This document shows, piece after piece, positions 1 to 8,039 of a stretch of 64,000 bases of DNA. The stretch lies in the NCBI RefSeq assembly GCF_902499335.1, contig NZ_CABVQK010000014.1, positions 177,860-241,859 of the forward strand, read 5' to 3'. Positions within the stretch are counted from its first letter, which is position 1; the number at the start of each line of letters is the position of its first letter. A program made the position numbers and the translations under genes. The notes beneath the pieces are model-generated. The model was not told the DNA's origin. It saw nothing but the letters and a program-made list of their open reading frames with translations, and did no database searches. Source of the stretch: Burkholderia lata (GTDB lineage Bacteria > Pseudomonadota > Gammaproteobacteria > Burkholderiales > Burkholderiaceae).

Positions 1-258
1 AAGTTCAACCCGCCGAAGGTCGAAGGCCACGACGACGTGACGGGCGAGCCGCTGGTCCAGCGCGACGACGACAAGGAAGAAACCGTCAAGAAGCGTCTCG
101 AAGTGTACGAAGCGCAAACCAAGCCGCTGATCACGTACTACGGCGACTGGGCGCAGCGCGGCGAGGAAAACGGCCTGAAGGCCCCGCAGTATCGGAAGAT
201 CTCGGGCCTCGGCAGCGTCGATGAAATCCGCGAGCGCGCGTTTGGCGCACTGAAGTAA
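1..258 (+). CDS. adk: Adenylate kinase, C-terminal part (5' end outside window)
   Basis: The reading frame is open from the first base and ends with TAA at 256–258, giving 85 residues. The peptide carries the end of the LID domain and the C-terminal CORE helices of long-form adenylate kinase: a D-D-V-T-G-E-P-L-V-Q-R-D-D-D segment, then K-K-R-L-x-V-Y and a Y-x-x-I-x-G-x-G-S-V-D-E-I tail. Adk interconverts ATP + AMP and 2 ADP in the cytoplasm. The P-loop half of the gene lies upstream of the window. A strong intrinsic terminator follows 22 bp after the stop, so it is the last gene of its transcript. Confidence 0.95.
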   Translation, partial: KFNPPKVEGHDDVTGEPLVQRDDDKEETVKKRLEVYEAQTKPLITYYGDWAQRGEENGLKAPQYRKISGLGSVDEIRERAFGALK

Positions 259-280
259 GCAGCGCGTCGCGCACCCGCAA

Positions 281-307
281 GCCGCCCTTTCCGGGCGGCT
301 TTTTTTT
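281..307 (+). terminator. Rho-independent terminator after adk
   Basis: A perfect 7-bp stem (281–287 pairing with 293–299, GCCGCCC/GGGCGGC) with a 5-nt loop is followed by an uninterrupted run of eight T (300–307). Confidence 0.9.
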
Positions 308-446
308 GCCCGGGCGGAATTCGCACGACCGTTCCGGTCTCGCCGCCGCGCGAGGACGCCCCGTACAATCGGTCGGGTGCGGGCGCCCCTGTTACCGGGG
401 CGCGGGCATTTCAACCGATCGCCCGGCATCGAACCAGGCGCCGGCA

Positions 447-560
447 CGCCAAGGGCAGTCGACCGCCTTGGCATGGGACCGCCCTAAGCGCTGAAGCGCC
501 AAGGGCAGTCGACCGCCTTGGCATGGGACCGCCCTAAGCGCTGAAGCGCCAAGGGCGGTC
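447..560 (+). repeat. 50-bp tandem repeat, about 2.3 copies, hairpin-forming, ending next to a ribosome binding site
   Basis: Copies begin at 447, 497 and 547; the third is cut off after about 14 bp by the ribosome binding site of the next gene. Copies one and two are identical over 50 bp. Each full copy has a 7-bp inverted repeat (GCCAAGG at 448–454 and 498–504, CCTTGGC at 466–472 and 516–522). Copy junctions form a longer hairpin: 527–541 pairs with 546–560 at 13 of 15 positions around a TGAA loop. At position 557 the last copy has G where the earlier copies have A (457, 507), which restores pairing with C530. The hairpin ends 3 bp before the AAAGGAG at 564–570. Function unknown. Confidence 0.85.
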
Positions 561-576
561 GACAAAGGAGACAGTC

Positions 577-1335
577 ATGGACATTCGCGGCAACGTGTTT
601 CTGATCACGGGCGGCGCATCGGGCCTCGGCGCCGGCACGGCGCGGATGCTCGCGCAGGCAGGCGGCACCGTCGTGCTCGCCGACCTGAACGACGCGGCGG
701 GCACGGCGCTCGCGACCGAGCTGGGCGGCATCTTCGTGCACTGCGACGTGTCGAGCGAGGCCGACGCGCAGGCAGCCGTCAGCGCGGCGACGCGCGCCGG
801 CACGCTGCGCGGCCTCGTGAACTGCGCGGGCATCGCGCCCGCCGCCAAGACCGTCGGCAAGGACGGCGCGCATCCGCTCGACGTGTTCGCGAAGACGATC
901 AACGTGAACCTCGTCGGCACGTTCAACATGATCCGGCTCGCGGCCGCCGCGATGGCCGCCACCGAGCCGACCGCGGACGGCGAGCGCGGCGTGATCGTCA
1001 GCACCGCGTCGGTTGCCGCATTCGACGGACAGATCGGCCAGGCCGCGTACGCGGCGTCGAAAGCCGGCGTCGCGGGCATGACGCTGCCGATCGCACGCGA
1101 CCTGTCGCGCAACGGCATCCGCGTGATGACGATCGCACCCGGCCTGTTCGAGACGCCGATGCTGCTCGGCATGCCACAGGACGTGCAGGACGCGCTCGGC
1201 GCGATGGTGCCGTTCCCGCCGCGGCTCGGCAAACCGGCCGAGTACGCGCTGCTGGTGCGCCAGATCGTCGAGAATCCGATGCTCAACGGCGAGGTGATCC
1301 GCCTCGACGGCGCGATCCGGATGCAGCCGAAATAA
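577..1335 (+). CDS. SDR-family 3-hydroxyacyl-CoA dehydrogenase-like oxidoreductase
   Basis: A 252-residue classical short-chain dehydrogenase. It has the nucleotide-binding T-G-G-A-S-G-L-G at residues 11–18, D at the end of β2 (LADLND, favouring NAD over NADP), N-C-A-G in the middle, and a catalytic Ser with Y-A-A-S-K. Overall it resembles type-2 3-hydroxyacyl-CoA dehydrogenases (the HSD17B10/HADH2 group), so NAD-dependent oxidation of a 3-hydroxyacyl-CoA is the likely reaction; the substrate is not shown by sequence. The start is fixed by AAAGGAG seven bases upstream. It stands alone between the adk terminator and a bidirectional terminator, with a hairpin-rich tandem repeat in its leader. 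Confidence 0.85.
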   Translation: MDIRGNVFLITGGASGLGAGTARMLAQAGGTVVLADLNDAAGTALATELGGIFVHCDVSSEADAQAAVSAATRAGTLRGLVNCAGIAPAAKTVGKDGAHPLDVFAKTINVNLVGTFNMIRLAAAAMAATEPTADGERGVIVSTASVAAFDGQIGQAAYAASKAGVAGMTLPIARDLSRNGIRVMTIAPGLFETPMLLGMPQDVQDALGAMVPFPPRLGKPAEYALLVRQIVENPMLNGEVIRLDGAIRMQPK

Positions 1336-1340
1336 GCACG

Positions 1341-1370
1341 AAAAAAACGCCCGCAATGCGGGCGTTTTTT
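1341..1370. terminator. Bidirectional terminator between convergent genes
   Basis: An 8-bp stem ACGCCCGC/GCGGGCGT (1347–1354 and 1358–1365) with a 3-nt loop, flanked by seven A on the left and six T on the right, can serve the SDR gene and the oppositely oriented SirB1-like gene. Confidence 0.9.
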
Positions 1371-1399
1371 CATTCAGGGTTCCGTCAGCGCGCGGCGGC

Positions 1400-2242
1400 T
1401 CAGTCCTCGCCGTCGCGCTGCATCCGCTGCCGCAATTCGGTCACCTGCGACTCGACGACGGTGGCGTCGTCCGCGTCCGGCCGCTCGCCGAGATACTGCT
1501 CGAGATCCTCGAGCGCGGGGCGCAGGTAATCGAGCCGCGCGTACGCGAAACCGCGGTCGCGGACTTCGTCGAGGTGCTCGGGCAGCAGGATCACGAGCCG
1601 CTGCTGTACCGCGAGCAGCCGCTGCCAGCGTTCCGTCTGAAGATAGATCGTCTTCAGGTTGCGCAGCATCCGCGCGATGATCTCGCGGCTCGTCGCCGGC
1701 TGCAGCAGCGCGCGCAACGCGCTGTCGACCGCGCCGGCCGCACGCGCGACGTACGGCTCGAGCATCTCGACCATCTCGGCTTCGGACAGCGAATGGCCGT
1801 TGGCCGGATCGATGATCAGGTCGCCGTCCGGCAGCGTGACGCGCAGCAGGAAATGGCCGGGGAACGACACGCCGCGCGCCGGCACGCCGACCTGCTCGGC
1901 GAGTTCCAGGTACAGCACCGACAGCGAGATCGGGATCCCGCGCCGCCGCTTCAGCACGGCGTTCAGGTGGCTGTTATCGGGGTCGTAGTAATCGTTGTGA
2001 TTGCACGCGAAGCCGAGCTCGCGAAAGAAGAAGTCGTTCAGTGCGGCGACGCGGCCCTTCAGGTCCGCATCGTCCGTGAGCCGCCGGCGCAGCCGCGCGG
2101 CCAGCATGTCGAGTTCGGCCAGCGTGCCCTGCAGGTCGAGGTCGGGATACGCGTCCTGCGCCAGCGACAGCGCCGCTTCCGTGACGGGCAGGCTGTCGTC
2201 GTCTGCCACGAGCGTGCTGAAGTAGTCGAGGACGCGGGTCAT
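1400..2242 (-). CDS. SirB1-like transglutaminase-fold/TPR protein (UPF0162)
   Basis: A 280-residue protein. The central part has a transglutaminase-like core (F-N-D-F-F-F-R-E-L-G-F, then R-R-G-I-P-I-S-L-S-V-L-Y, and G-V-P-A-R-G-V-S-F-P-G-H-F-L-L-R) and the C-terminal third is TPR-like, as in SirB1/UPF0162 proteins. In these the catalytic Cys of true transglutaminases is generally missing, so enzymatic activity is doubtful and the cellular role is unsettled. I start it at the ATG at 2242, the first Met beginning a family-like N-terminus; longer in-frame starts run back into murJ. It lies 8 bp after murJ in the same direction and is probably co-transcribed with it. Confidence 0.85.
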   Translation of the reverse strand: MTRVLDYFSTLVADDDSLPVTEAALSLAQDAYPDLDLQGTLAELDMLAARLRRRLTDDADLKGRVAALNDFFFRELGFACNHNDYYDPDNSHLNAVLKRRRGIPISLSVLYLELAEQVGVPARGVSFPGHFLLRVTLPDGDLIIDPANGHSLSEAEMVEMLEPYVARAAGAVDSALRALLQPATSREIIARMLRNLKTIYLQTERWQRLLAVQQRLVILLPEHLDEVRDRGFAYARLDYLRPALEDLEQYLGERPDADDATVVESQVTELRQRMQRDGED

Positions 2243-2250
2243 TGCGGTCG

Positions 2251-3801
2251 TCACTTGGCGCGCCTTCTGAAATAAGCGTATTTGAAGCCCATCACCCACA
2301 ACATACCGAAATATAGTGCAGCGAACACCACGAGGCACGCAGCCATCAGCGCAATGCGATCGAGCGGCTGCGCACGCATCCCGGTCCAGTCGAAGCTGAT
2401 CGACAGCCAGTGCATCAGGCCCGCGAGCACGAGCGTCGCGCCGATCAGCTGCACGAAGAAGCGCAGCCAGCCCGGCGACGGCTGGTAGATGCCGCGCTTG
2501 CGCAACCCGATGAACAGCAGCAGCGAGTTCAGGCACGCGCCGACGCCGATGCTCAGCGTCAGGCCCGCATGGCCGATCAGCGGCACGAACACGTAGTTCG
2601 AGATCTGCGTGACGATCAGCACGCCGATCGCGATCTTCACGGGCGTCTTGATGTCCTGCTTCGCATAGAAGCCCGGCGCGAGAATCTTGATCAGGATGAT
2701 GCCGACCAGGCCGATCCCGTAGGTCGCGAGCGCGCGCGCGACCATCGTGACGGTATGCGCGTCGAACTTGCCGTAATTGAAGAGAGTCGCGGTGAGCGGC
2801 GTCGCGAAGAAGAACAGCGCGAGCGCGCTCGGTGCCGCAAGCAGGAACGTGACGCGCAGCCCCCAGTCGAGCAGCGCCGAATACTCATGTGAATCGGCAT
2901 CGACGTGCGCCTTCGACAGGCTCGGCAGCAGGATCGTGCCGAGCGCGACGCCGAGCAGCGCCGTCGGAAATTCCATCAGGCGGTCGGCGTAGTTGATCCA
3001 CGACACGGCACCCTGCCCGAGCCGCGACGCGATGTTGGTGTTGATGATCAGCGACAGTTGCGCGACCGACACCGCGAACGTCGCGGGCACCATCTTCGCG
3101 AGCACGCGCTTCACGCCGGGGTGGCGCAGCGCGCGCAGCGGGTTGAGGCCGATCAGCGGCACCATGTCGATCTTCTTCAGGCCCGGCAGCTGCACGAGGA
3201 ACTGCAGCACGCCGCCGACGATGACCGCCCACGCGAGCGCGAACACCGGCACCTTCAGGTGCGGCGCGACGAACACGGCAGCGGCGATGAACGCGACGTT
3301 GAGCAGCACCGGCGCGAACGCGGGCAGCGAGAAGCTCTTGTACGTGTTCAGCACGCCGGACGCGAGCGTCGTCAGCGAGATGAACACGATGTACGGGAAC
3401 ATGATCCGCGTCATCGTGACCGCGAGCGGGAACGCCTGCCCGTCGGTGTGCAGGCCGGACGCGACCGCGAACACGACCCACGACGCGCCGACGATCCCGA
3501 AGACCGACAGCACGGCAAGCGCCCACGCGAGCACGGTGGACATCGCGTCGACGAGCGCCTTCGTCGCGTCGTGCCCCTGCTGGTTCTTGAACTCGGCGAG
3601 GATCGGCACGAACGCCTGCGAGAACGCGCCTTCGGCAGACAGGCGGCGCAGCAGGTTCGGGATGCGGAAGGCGACGTAGAACGCGTCAGTGTATTGACTG
3701 GCGCCGAACGCACGGGCGATCAGCGTCTCGCGGGCCAGTCCGGTCACGCGCGACAGCAGCGTGAAGCCGCTGACCGTCAGCAGGGCTCGGAATAGATTCA
3801 T
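2251..3801 (-). CDS. murJ: Lipid II flippase MurJ
   Basis: A 516-residue, very hydrophobic protein of the MATE/MVF superfamily. The N-terminus (N-L-F-R-A-L-L-T-V-S-G-F-T-L-L-S-R-V-T-G-L-A-R-E) and the following A-F-G-A-S-Q-Y-T-D-A-F-Y-V-A-F-R-I-P-N-L-L-R-R-L are the MurJ signature, with the Arg residues that line the central cavity. Fourteen membrane helices are expected for the family. It moves lipid II across the inner membrane for peptidoglycan synthesis. The start at 3801 is where homology to MurJ begins; the open frame extends upstream without family-like sequence. It is divergent from rpsT, a conserved arrangement in beta-proteobacteria. Confidence 0.95.
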   Translation of the reverse strand: MNLFRALLTVSGFTLLSRVTGLARETLIARAFGASQYTDAFYVAFRIPNLLRRLSAEGAFSQAFVPILAEFKNQQGHDATKALVDAMSTVLAWALAVLSVFGIVGASWVVFAVASGLHTDGQAFPLAVTMTRIMFPYIVFISLTTLASGVLNTYKSFSLPAFAPVLLNVAFIAAAVFVAPHLKVPVFALAWAVIVGGVLQFLVQLPGLKKIDMVPLIGLNPLRALRHPGVKRVLAKMVPATFAVSVAQLSLIINTNIASRLGQGAVSWINYADRLMEFPTALLGVALGTILLPSLSKAHVDADSHEYSALLDWGLRVTFLLAAPSALALFFFATPLTATLFNYGKFDAHTVTMVARALATYGIGLVGIILIKILAPGFYAKQDIKTPVKIAIGVLIVTQISNYVFVPLIGHAGLTLSIGVGACLNSLLLFIGLRKRGIYQPSPGWLRFFVQLIGATLVLAGLMHWLSISFDWTGMRAQPLDRIALMAACLVVFAALYFGMLWVMGFKYAYFRRRAK

Positions 3802-3900
3802 GGGGCGCTTATTATACGGACGTTGCGTGGCCGAGCCAGCGGCCAATGCCGAAAAGCGCACACGCCTTCGGCGCCCAGTTCGGCGGATGTCACGTTGAAC

Positions 3901-3930
3901 TTGCCACTCGCTTGATTTTGTTGCTATAAT
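3901..3930 (+). promoter_or_regulatory. Candidate sigma-70 promoter of rpsT
   Basis: A TTGCCA –35 (3901–3906), an 18-bp spacer and a perfect TATAAT –10 (3925–3930) lie about 175 bp before rpsT. The implied leader of about 170 nt contains a small hairpin (3956–3969), a short CGGT/ACCG stem followed by seven T (3986–4007), and CCCCTG/CAGGGG arms (4013–4018, 4031–4036). Confidence 0.65.
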
Positions 3931-4105
3931 CGCCGGTTTCTGGGCTCGTACATGCACGGCAACTGCCGTTTTCATGTCCCGGCCTCGGTTAAAATCACCG
4001 TTTTTTTATGCGCCCCTGGGCAATCGTTCTCAGGGGACGGATCGAAAAGCAGCGCTTGGCCGTCAGGCTCCAAGCTCTGGAAACAGGACAGGATAAGGAA
4101 CCGTC

Positions 4106-4378
4106 ATGGCTAACTCCGCACAAGCACGCAAGCGCGCCCGCCAGGCCGCGAAGGCAAACTCGCACAACTCGGCGCTGCGCTCGAAATTCCGTACCGCGAT
4201 CAAGGCTGTTCGCAAGGCTGTCGACGCCGGCGACCAGGCAAAGGCTGCAGAGCTGTTCAAGTCTGCCGTCAAGACGATCGACACGATCGCCGACAAGAAG
4301 ATCGTTCACAAGAACAAGGCCGCTCGCAGCAAGAGCCGCCTGGCCGCAGCCGTCAAGGGTCTGCAGGCAGCAGCGTAA
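4106..4378 (+). CDS. rpsT: 30S ribosomal protein S20
   Basis: A 90-residue, Lys/Arg/Ala-rich helical protein starting M-A-N-S-A-Q-A-R-K-R-A-R-Q-A and containing S-A-L-R-S-K-F-R-T-A-I-K and a K-K-I-V-H-K-N-K-A-A-R-x-K-S-R-L tail, the standard S20 pattern and length. It binds 16S rRNA in the body of the small subunit. The start is supported by AGGATAAGGA upstream. It is a single-gene unit: a promoter lies about 175 bp upstream and a terminator about 50 bp downstream. S20 represses its own translation in enterobacteria; whether the long leader here does the same is inference. Confidence 0.97.
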   Translation: MANSAQARKRARQAAKANSHNSALRSKFRTAIKAVRKAVDAGDQAKAAELFKSAVKTIDTIADKKIVHKNKAARSKSRLAAAVKGLQAAA

Positions 4379-4424
4379 ATCCGGTGCGCCCGCTCGCGCG
4401 GGCGTTCCTGTTTCCTGCGATCGC

Positions 4425-4454
4425 AAAAAAGCCCGCCTAGGCGGGCTTTTTTGT
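4425..4454. terminator. Terminator between rpsT and the convergent DUF3579 gene
   Basis: GCCCGCC/GGCGGGC arms at 4431–4437 and 4440–4446 (the innermost pairs probably open) are flanked by six A on one side and six T on the other, so it can act in both directions. Confidence 0.85.
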
Positions 4455-4532
4455 TGCCTGTCGCCGGCGCATCAAGCGGGCCGACGACATTTGCCAGGGC
4501 GGGCGCGGTAAGCGCCCTCGCCCGTGCCGGCA

Positions 4533-4853
4533 TCACTTCTTCGCGTCGTAGTCCGGCAGTTCGCACGCCTCGGTGACGACGAGGTTGTTGTCCTTCGCGA
4601 AATTCAGCACGAAATCGAACGCCATCGGCTCGACGTCGCGCAGCCGGGAATCGAGGATCACGCATTTCAGGTCGCCGAGCATCGTCGGACGCACGTAGAG
4701 CGAATACTGGAGACGCGCGTTCCGCCCGCTCGCCCCCGGCCCGAAGCAGGCCATCACACCGGCCAGACGTTCCGACCAGTCGCTCGGGCGAAACTTTTTC
4801 CCGTCTTTCGTGATGCCCTGGATGAAGAATTCGGTCGGAGGGGTTTCAGCCAT
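4533..4853 (-). CDS. DUF3579 family protein
   Basis: A small protein of about 106 residues beginning M-A-E-T-P-P-T-E-F-F-I-Q-G-I-T-K-D-G-K-K-F-R-P-S-D-W-S-E-R-L-A-G, the hallmark of DUF3579 proteins found next to argF in beta-proteobacteria. No membrane segment, signal peptide or catalytic motif is visible, and no function is known to me. I chose the ATG at 4853; an open extension to 4913 reads unlike the family. It is divergent from argF with a 413-bp interval between the starts. Confidence 0.85.
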   Translation of the reverse strand: MAETPPTEFFIQGITKDGKKFRPSDWSERLAGVMACFGPGASGRNARLQYSLYVRPTMLGDLKCVILDSRLRDVEPMAFDFVLNFAKDNNLVVTEACELPDYDAKK

Positions 4854-5266
4854 GTGGTTACCCAAGTGACGGCCCGGCGATGTCCAGGCAACGGCGCCTG
4901 GATACGCGAACACAAAGCTGAAACGGACGGCGGCACAAGCATTCCGGTATCCCGAAAACGGGACGTCGACGCGCGCCGCCGGTAGACTGCACCGGATTTG
5001 TGCAGCGCACGGCTTGTGTCCGGCAGAGCGCGAGGAGGCTTGCCTGCCGGGCTGGAGAAAACTTTCGAATTATACCGCAGCGCGCCATCGCGCGCCGTCC
5101 CGACAGCCCTCCTCCTGCACCGCCTGCCGCATTCGGCGATCGTGCCCCGCTTCTCTCCGCGGCTCGTCAAAGCACAGAAAATCCTTTATGCTGCTTTGAG
5201 TTATCCACACCCGACGGTGGCGCCGTCCGGCCTTGCTGCCGGGTGAAACCCGCCGTATCTCGCTTC
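4854..5266. other. Non-coding interval between the DUF3579 gene and argF (divergent)
   Basis: No convincing gene here. On the plus strand, TCGTCA (5164–5169) and TATGCT (5187–5192) with a 17-bp spacer make a weak candidate argF promoter. On the minus strand there is a perfect TATAAT (5069–5074) that could serve the DUF3579 gene, but without a recognisable –35. Nothing else is apparent. Confidence 0.4.
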
Positions 5267-6196
5267 ATGACCGCCAAAACCATTCGTCACTACCTGCAGT
5301 TCAAGGATTTCTCGCTGGAAGACTACGAGTACGTGCTCGAACGCACGGGTATCCTGAAGCGCAAGTTCAAGAACTACGAGACCTATCACCCGCTGCACGA
5401 CCGCACGCTCGCGATGATCTTCGAGAAGAGCTCGACGCGCACGCGCCTGTCGTTCGAGGCCGGGATCTTCCAGCTCGGCGGCCACGCCGTCTTCATGAGC
5501 ACGCGCGACACGCAGCTCGGCCGCGGCGAACCGGTAGAGGATTCCGCGCAAGTCATCTCGCGGATGGTCGACATCATCATGATCCGCACGTTCGAGCAGG
5601 AGGTCATCAAGCGCTTCGCGGACAATTCCCGCGTGCCGGTGATCAACGGCCTGACGAACGAGTACCACCCGTGCCAGGTGCTCGCCGACATCTTCACGTA
5701 CTACGAGCACCGCGGCCCGATCGCCGGCAAGACCGTCGCGTGGGTCGGCGATGCGAACAACATGCTCTACACGTGGATCGAAGCCGCGCAAATCCTCGGC
5801 TTCAAGCTGCGCCTGTCCACGCCGCCCGGCTACGCACTCGACATGAAGCTCGTGTCGCCCGACAGCGCGCCGTTCTACGAGGTGTTCGACGATCCGAACG
5901 AAGCTTGCAAGGGCGCCGATCTCGTCACTACCGACGTGTGGACGAGCATGGGCTTCGAGGCCGAGAACGAAGCCCGCATGCAGGCGTTCGCCGACTGGTG
6001 CGTCGACGAGGAAATGATGGGCCACGCGAACCCGGACGCCCTCTTCATGCACTGCCTGCCCGCGCACCGCGGTGAGGAAGTGACGGCCGGCGTGATCGAC
6101 GGCCCGCAGAGCGTCGTGTGGGACGAAGCGGAAAACCGCCTGCACGTGCAGAAGGCACTGATGGAGTTCCTGCTGCTCGGCCGCCTCAAGCACTGA
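5267..6196 (+). CDS. argF: Ornithine carbamoyltransferase
   Basis: A 309-residue cytoplasmic OTCase, normal length for the family. It carries the carbamoyl-phosphate loop S-T-R-T-R near residue 55, H-P-C-Q in the middle, the ornithine-side D-V-W-x-S-M-G, and H-C-L-P-A-H-R-G near the C-terminus. It joins ornithine and carbamoyl phosphate to give citrulline in arginine synthesis. The start ATG at 5267 gives M-T-A-K-T-I-R-H-Y-L; the upstream open frame is not OTCase-like. It is a single-gene unit ending at a strong terminator, as often seen in Burkholderia, where arg genes are scattered. Confidence 0.96.
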   Translation: MTAKTIRHYLQFKDFSLEDYEYVLERTGILKRKFKNYETYHPLHDRTLAMIFEKSSTRTRLSFEAGIFQLGGHAVFMSTRDTQLGRGEPVEDSAQVISRMVDIIMIRTFEQEVIKRFADNSRVPVINGLTNEYHPCQVLADIFTYYEHRGPIAGKTVAWVGDANNMLYTWIEAAQILGFKLRLSTPPGYALDMKLVSPDSAPFYEVFDDPNEACKGADLVTTDVWTSMGFEAENEARMQAFADWCVDEEMMGHANPDALFMHCLPAHRGEEVTAGVIDGPQSVVWDEAENRLHVQKALMEFLLLGRLKH

Positions 6197-6226
6197 CGCG
6201 CCGGCATCCGGCAACCCGTGAAAAAA

Positions 6227-6254
6227 AGCGCCGATCGATGATCGGCGCTTTTTG
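6227..6254. terminator. Terminator between argF and murB (convergent)
   Basis: A 9-bp stem AGCGCCGAT/ATCGGCGCT (6227–6235, 6241–6249) with a 5-nt loop, a run of A before and a run of T after. Confidence 0.9.
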
Positions 6255-6287
6255 TTTGGTCGCGAGAAACGCGGCGCGGCGCCCGCG

Positions 6288-7337
6288 TTACAGGCAGACC
6301 GGTTCGGGCTCGAGCTCGACGCCGAATTGCGTGTGCACGTCGGCCTGGATCGCCCGCGCCAGCGCGAGCACGTCGGCGCCCGTCGCGCCGCCGCGATTGA
6401 CGAGCACGAGCGCTTGGCGGTCGTGCACGGCCGCCGCGCCCAGCGCGCGCCCCTTCCAGCCGCAGCGGTCGATCAGCCAGCCGGCCGCGAGCTTGACCTG
6501 CCCGTCCGGCTGCGGATACGACACGACCTCGGGCGCGCGGGCGCGCACCACCTCGAACTGCGCGGCATCGATCACCGGATTCTTGAAGAAACTGCCCGCG
6601 TTGCCGAGAACCAGCGGATCGGGCAGCTTCGCGCGGCGGATCGCGACGACCGCGTCGAACACGTCGCGCGCGGTCGCCGCATCGGGTGCGATACCACGGG
6701 CGTCGAGTTCGCGCGTGACGTCCGCGTAGCCGAGCCGCGGCGCCCATTGCTTCGGCAGCCGGAACGTCACCGACACGATCGCGAACCGGCCGCGCCCTTC
6801 CCGCTTGAAGAAGCTGTCGCGGTAGCCGAACCCGCAGCGCGCGGCGTCGAAGCGCTCGCTGCGCCCCGTCGCCAGCTCGACCGCAACCAGCGAGTCGAAA
6901 TACGCCTTCATCTCGAGGCCGTATGCGCCGATGTTCTGGATCGGCGCGGCGCCGACCGTGCCCGGGATCAGCGCGAGGTTCTCGAGGCCCGGCATCCCGT
7001 GCTCGAGCGTCCATGCGACGAATGCGTGCCAGTTCTCGCCGCCGCCGGCCTCGACGTACCACGCATCGTCGTCCTCGCGCACGACGCGGCGGCCCGCGAT
7101 CTCGTCGAGCAGCACGACGCCGTCGAAATCGCGCGTGAACACCACGTTGCTGCCGCCGCCGAGCACGAGCTGCGGCAGGTTCGCAACGCGCGGGTCGCGA
7201 TGGAGCGCCTCGAACTGCGACGCATGCGTGATGCGCGCGGCAAAGCGCGCGGTCGCGGCGATGCCGAACGTGTTGTGCGCAGCGAGCGGATGGTCGGGAA
7301 GCAGCGACAGGGCGGAATCGTCAGGAGGCATCGGCAT
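6288..7337 (-). CDS. murB: UDP-N-acetylenolpyruvoylglucosamine reductase
   Basis: A 349-residue FAD-dependent enzyme of the long (type I, E. coli-like) MurB class. Seen are N-T-F-G-I near the N-terminus, the FAD-binding L-G-G-G-S-N-V-V-F, a P-G-T-V-G-A-A-P-I-Q-N-I-G-A-Y-G-L-E motif, Y-R-D-S-F-F-K with the substrate Tyr, and the N-A-G-S-F-F-K-N-P that supplies the catalytic Ser. It reduces enolpyruvyl-UDP-GlcNAc to UDP-MurNAc for peptidoglycan. Met codons at 7337 and 7331 are both possible starts; I took the first. Confidence 0.96.
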   Translation of the reverse strand: MPMPPDDSALSLLPDHPLAAHNTFGIAATARFAARITHASQFEALHRDPRVANLPQLVLGGGSNVVFTRDFDGVVLLDEIAGRRVVREDDDAWYVEAGGGENWHAFVAWTLEHGMPGLENLALIPGTVGAAPIQNIGAYGLEMKAYFDSLVAVELATGRSERFDAARCGFGYRDSFFKREGRGRFAIVSVTFRLPKQWAPRLGYADVTRELDARGIAPDAATARDVFDAVVAIRRAKLPDPLVLGNAGSFFKNPVIDAAQFEVVRARAPEVVSYPQPDGQVKLAAGWLIDRCGWKGRALGAAAVHDRQALVLVNRGGATGADVLALARAIQADVHTQFGVELEPEPVCL

Positions 7338-7474
7338 TCGCGGTCACGTCCGCCCGGGCGGCGCATGGCCGGCCTTGGGCAAACGGAGGGGCATCGGTAA
7401 AATGGCAAACAGTCCGCAATTATAGCGAGTACCCGCGCGCGAGCCGGGTGCCCGCATCTCAAGGGAGGAATGCC

Positions 7475-7960
7475 ATGCCATCGTTCGACGTCGTTTCCGA
7501 AGCGAACATGATCGAAGTGAAGAACGCCATCGAGCAGTCGAACAAGGAAATTTCGACGCGCTTCGACTTCAAGGGCTCCGACGCGCGCGTCGAGCAGAAA
7601 GAACGCGAGCTGACGCTGTTCGCCGACGACGATTTCAAGCTCGGCCAGGTCAAGGACGTACTGATCAGCAAGCTGGCCAAGCGCAACGTCGACGTGCGCT
7701 TCCTCGACTACGGCAAGGTCGAGAAGATCGGCGGCGACAAGGTCAAGCAGATCGTCACCGTGAAGAAAGGCGTGACCGGCGATCTCGCGAAGAAGATCGT
7801 GCGCCTCGTGAAGGACAGCAAGATCAAGGTGCAGGCGAGCATCCAGGGCGACGCGGTGCGCGTGAACGGCACGAAGCGCGACGACCTGCAGAGCGTGATC
7901 GCGATGCTGCGCAAGGACGTGACCGACACGCCGCTCGACTTCAACAACTTCCGCGACTGA
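7475..7960 (+). CDS. yajQ: YajQ family nucleotide-binding protein
   Basis: A 161-residue protein starting M-P-S-F-D-V-V-S-E with S-T-R-F-D-F-K-G-S, K-L-A-K-R-N-V-D and a terminal D-F-N-N-F-R-D, the YajQ/UPF0234 pattern with two tandem ferredoxin-like folds. A member in Xanthomonas was reported to bind cyclic di-GMP and act with a transcription factor; whether this one does is not shown by sequence. The start is set by a very strong AAGGGAGGA six bases upstream; an in-frame ATG at 7448 lacks both SD and family sequence. It is divergent from murB. Confidence 0.92.
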   Translation: MPSFDVVSEANMIEVKNAIEQSNKEISTRFDFKGSDARVEQKERELTLFADDDFKLGQVKDVLISKLAKRNVDVRFLDYGKVEKIGGDKVKQIVTVKKGVTGDLAKKIVRLVKDSKIKVQASIQGDAVRVNGTKRDDLQSVIAMLRKDVTDTPLDFNNFRD

Positions 7961-8039
7961 TCGCCAGGCGATCCGTCACGTCATCCTGCCGGGCCCCGCA
8001 TCAGCGGCGCGCCCGGCATGCGGCAAGCGCCGCACTTCC

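Noticed and set aside
447..560. Tandem repeat considered as a CRISPR array
   Set aside because: Copies are directly joined with no unique spacers, there are only about 2.3 copies, and no cas genes are near.
1574..2275. Long plus-strand frame opposite the SirB1-like gene
   Set aside because: An antisense shadow typical of high-GC coding DNA, rich in Arg, Gln and His with no family motif or ribosome binding site.
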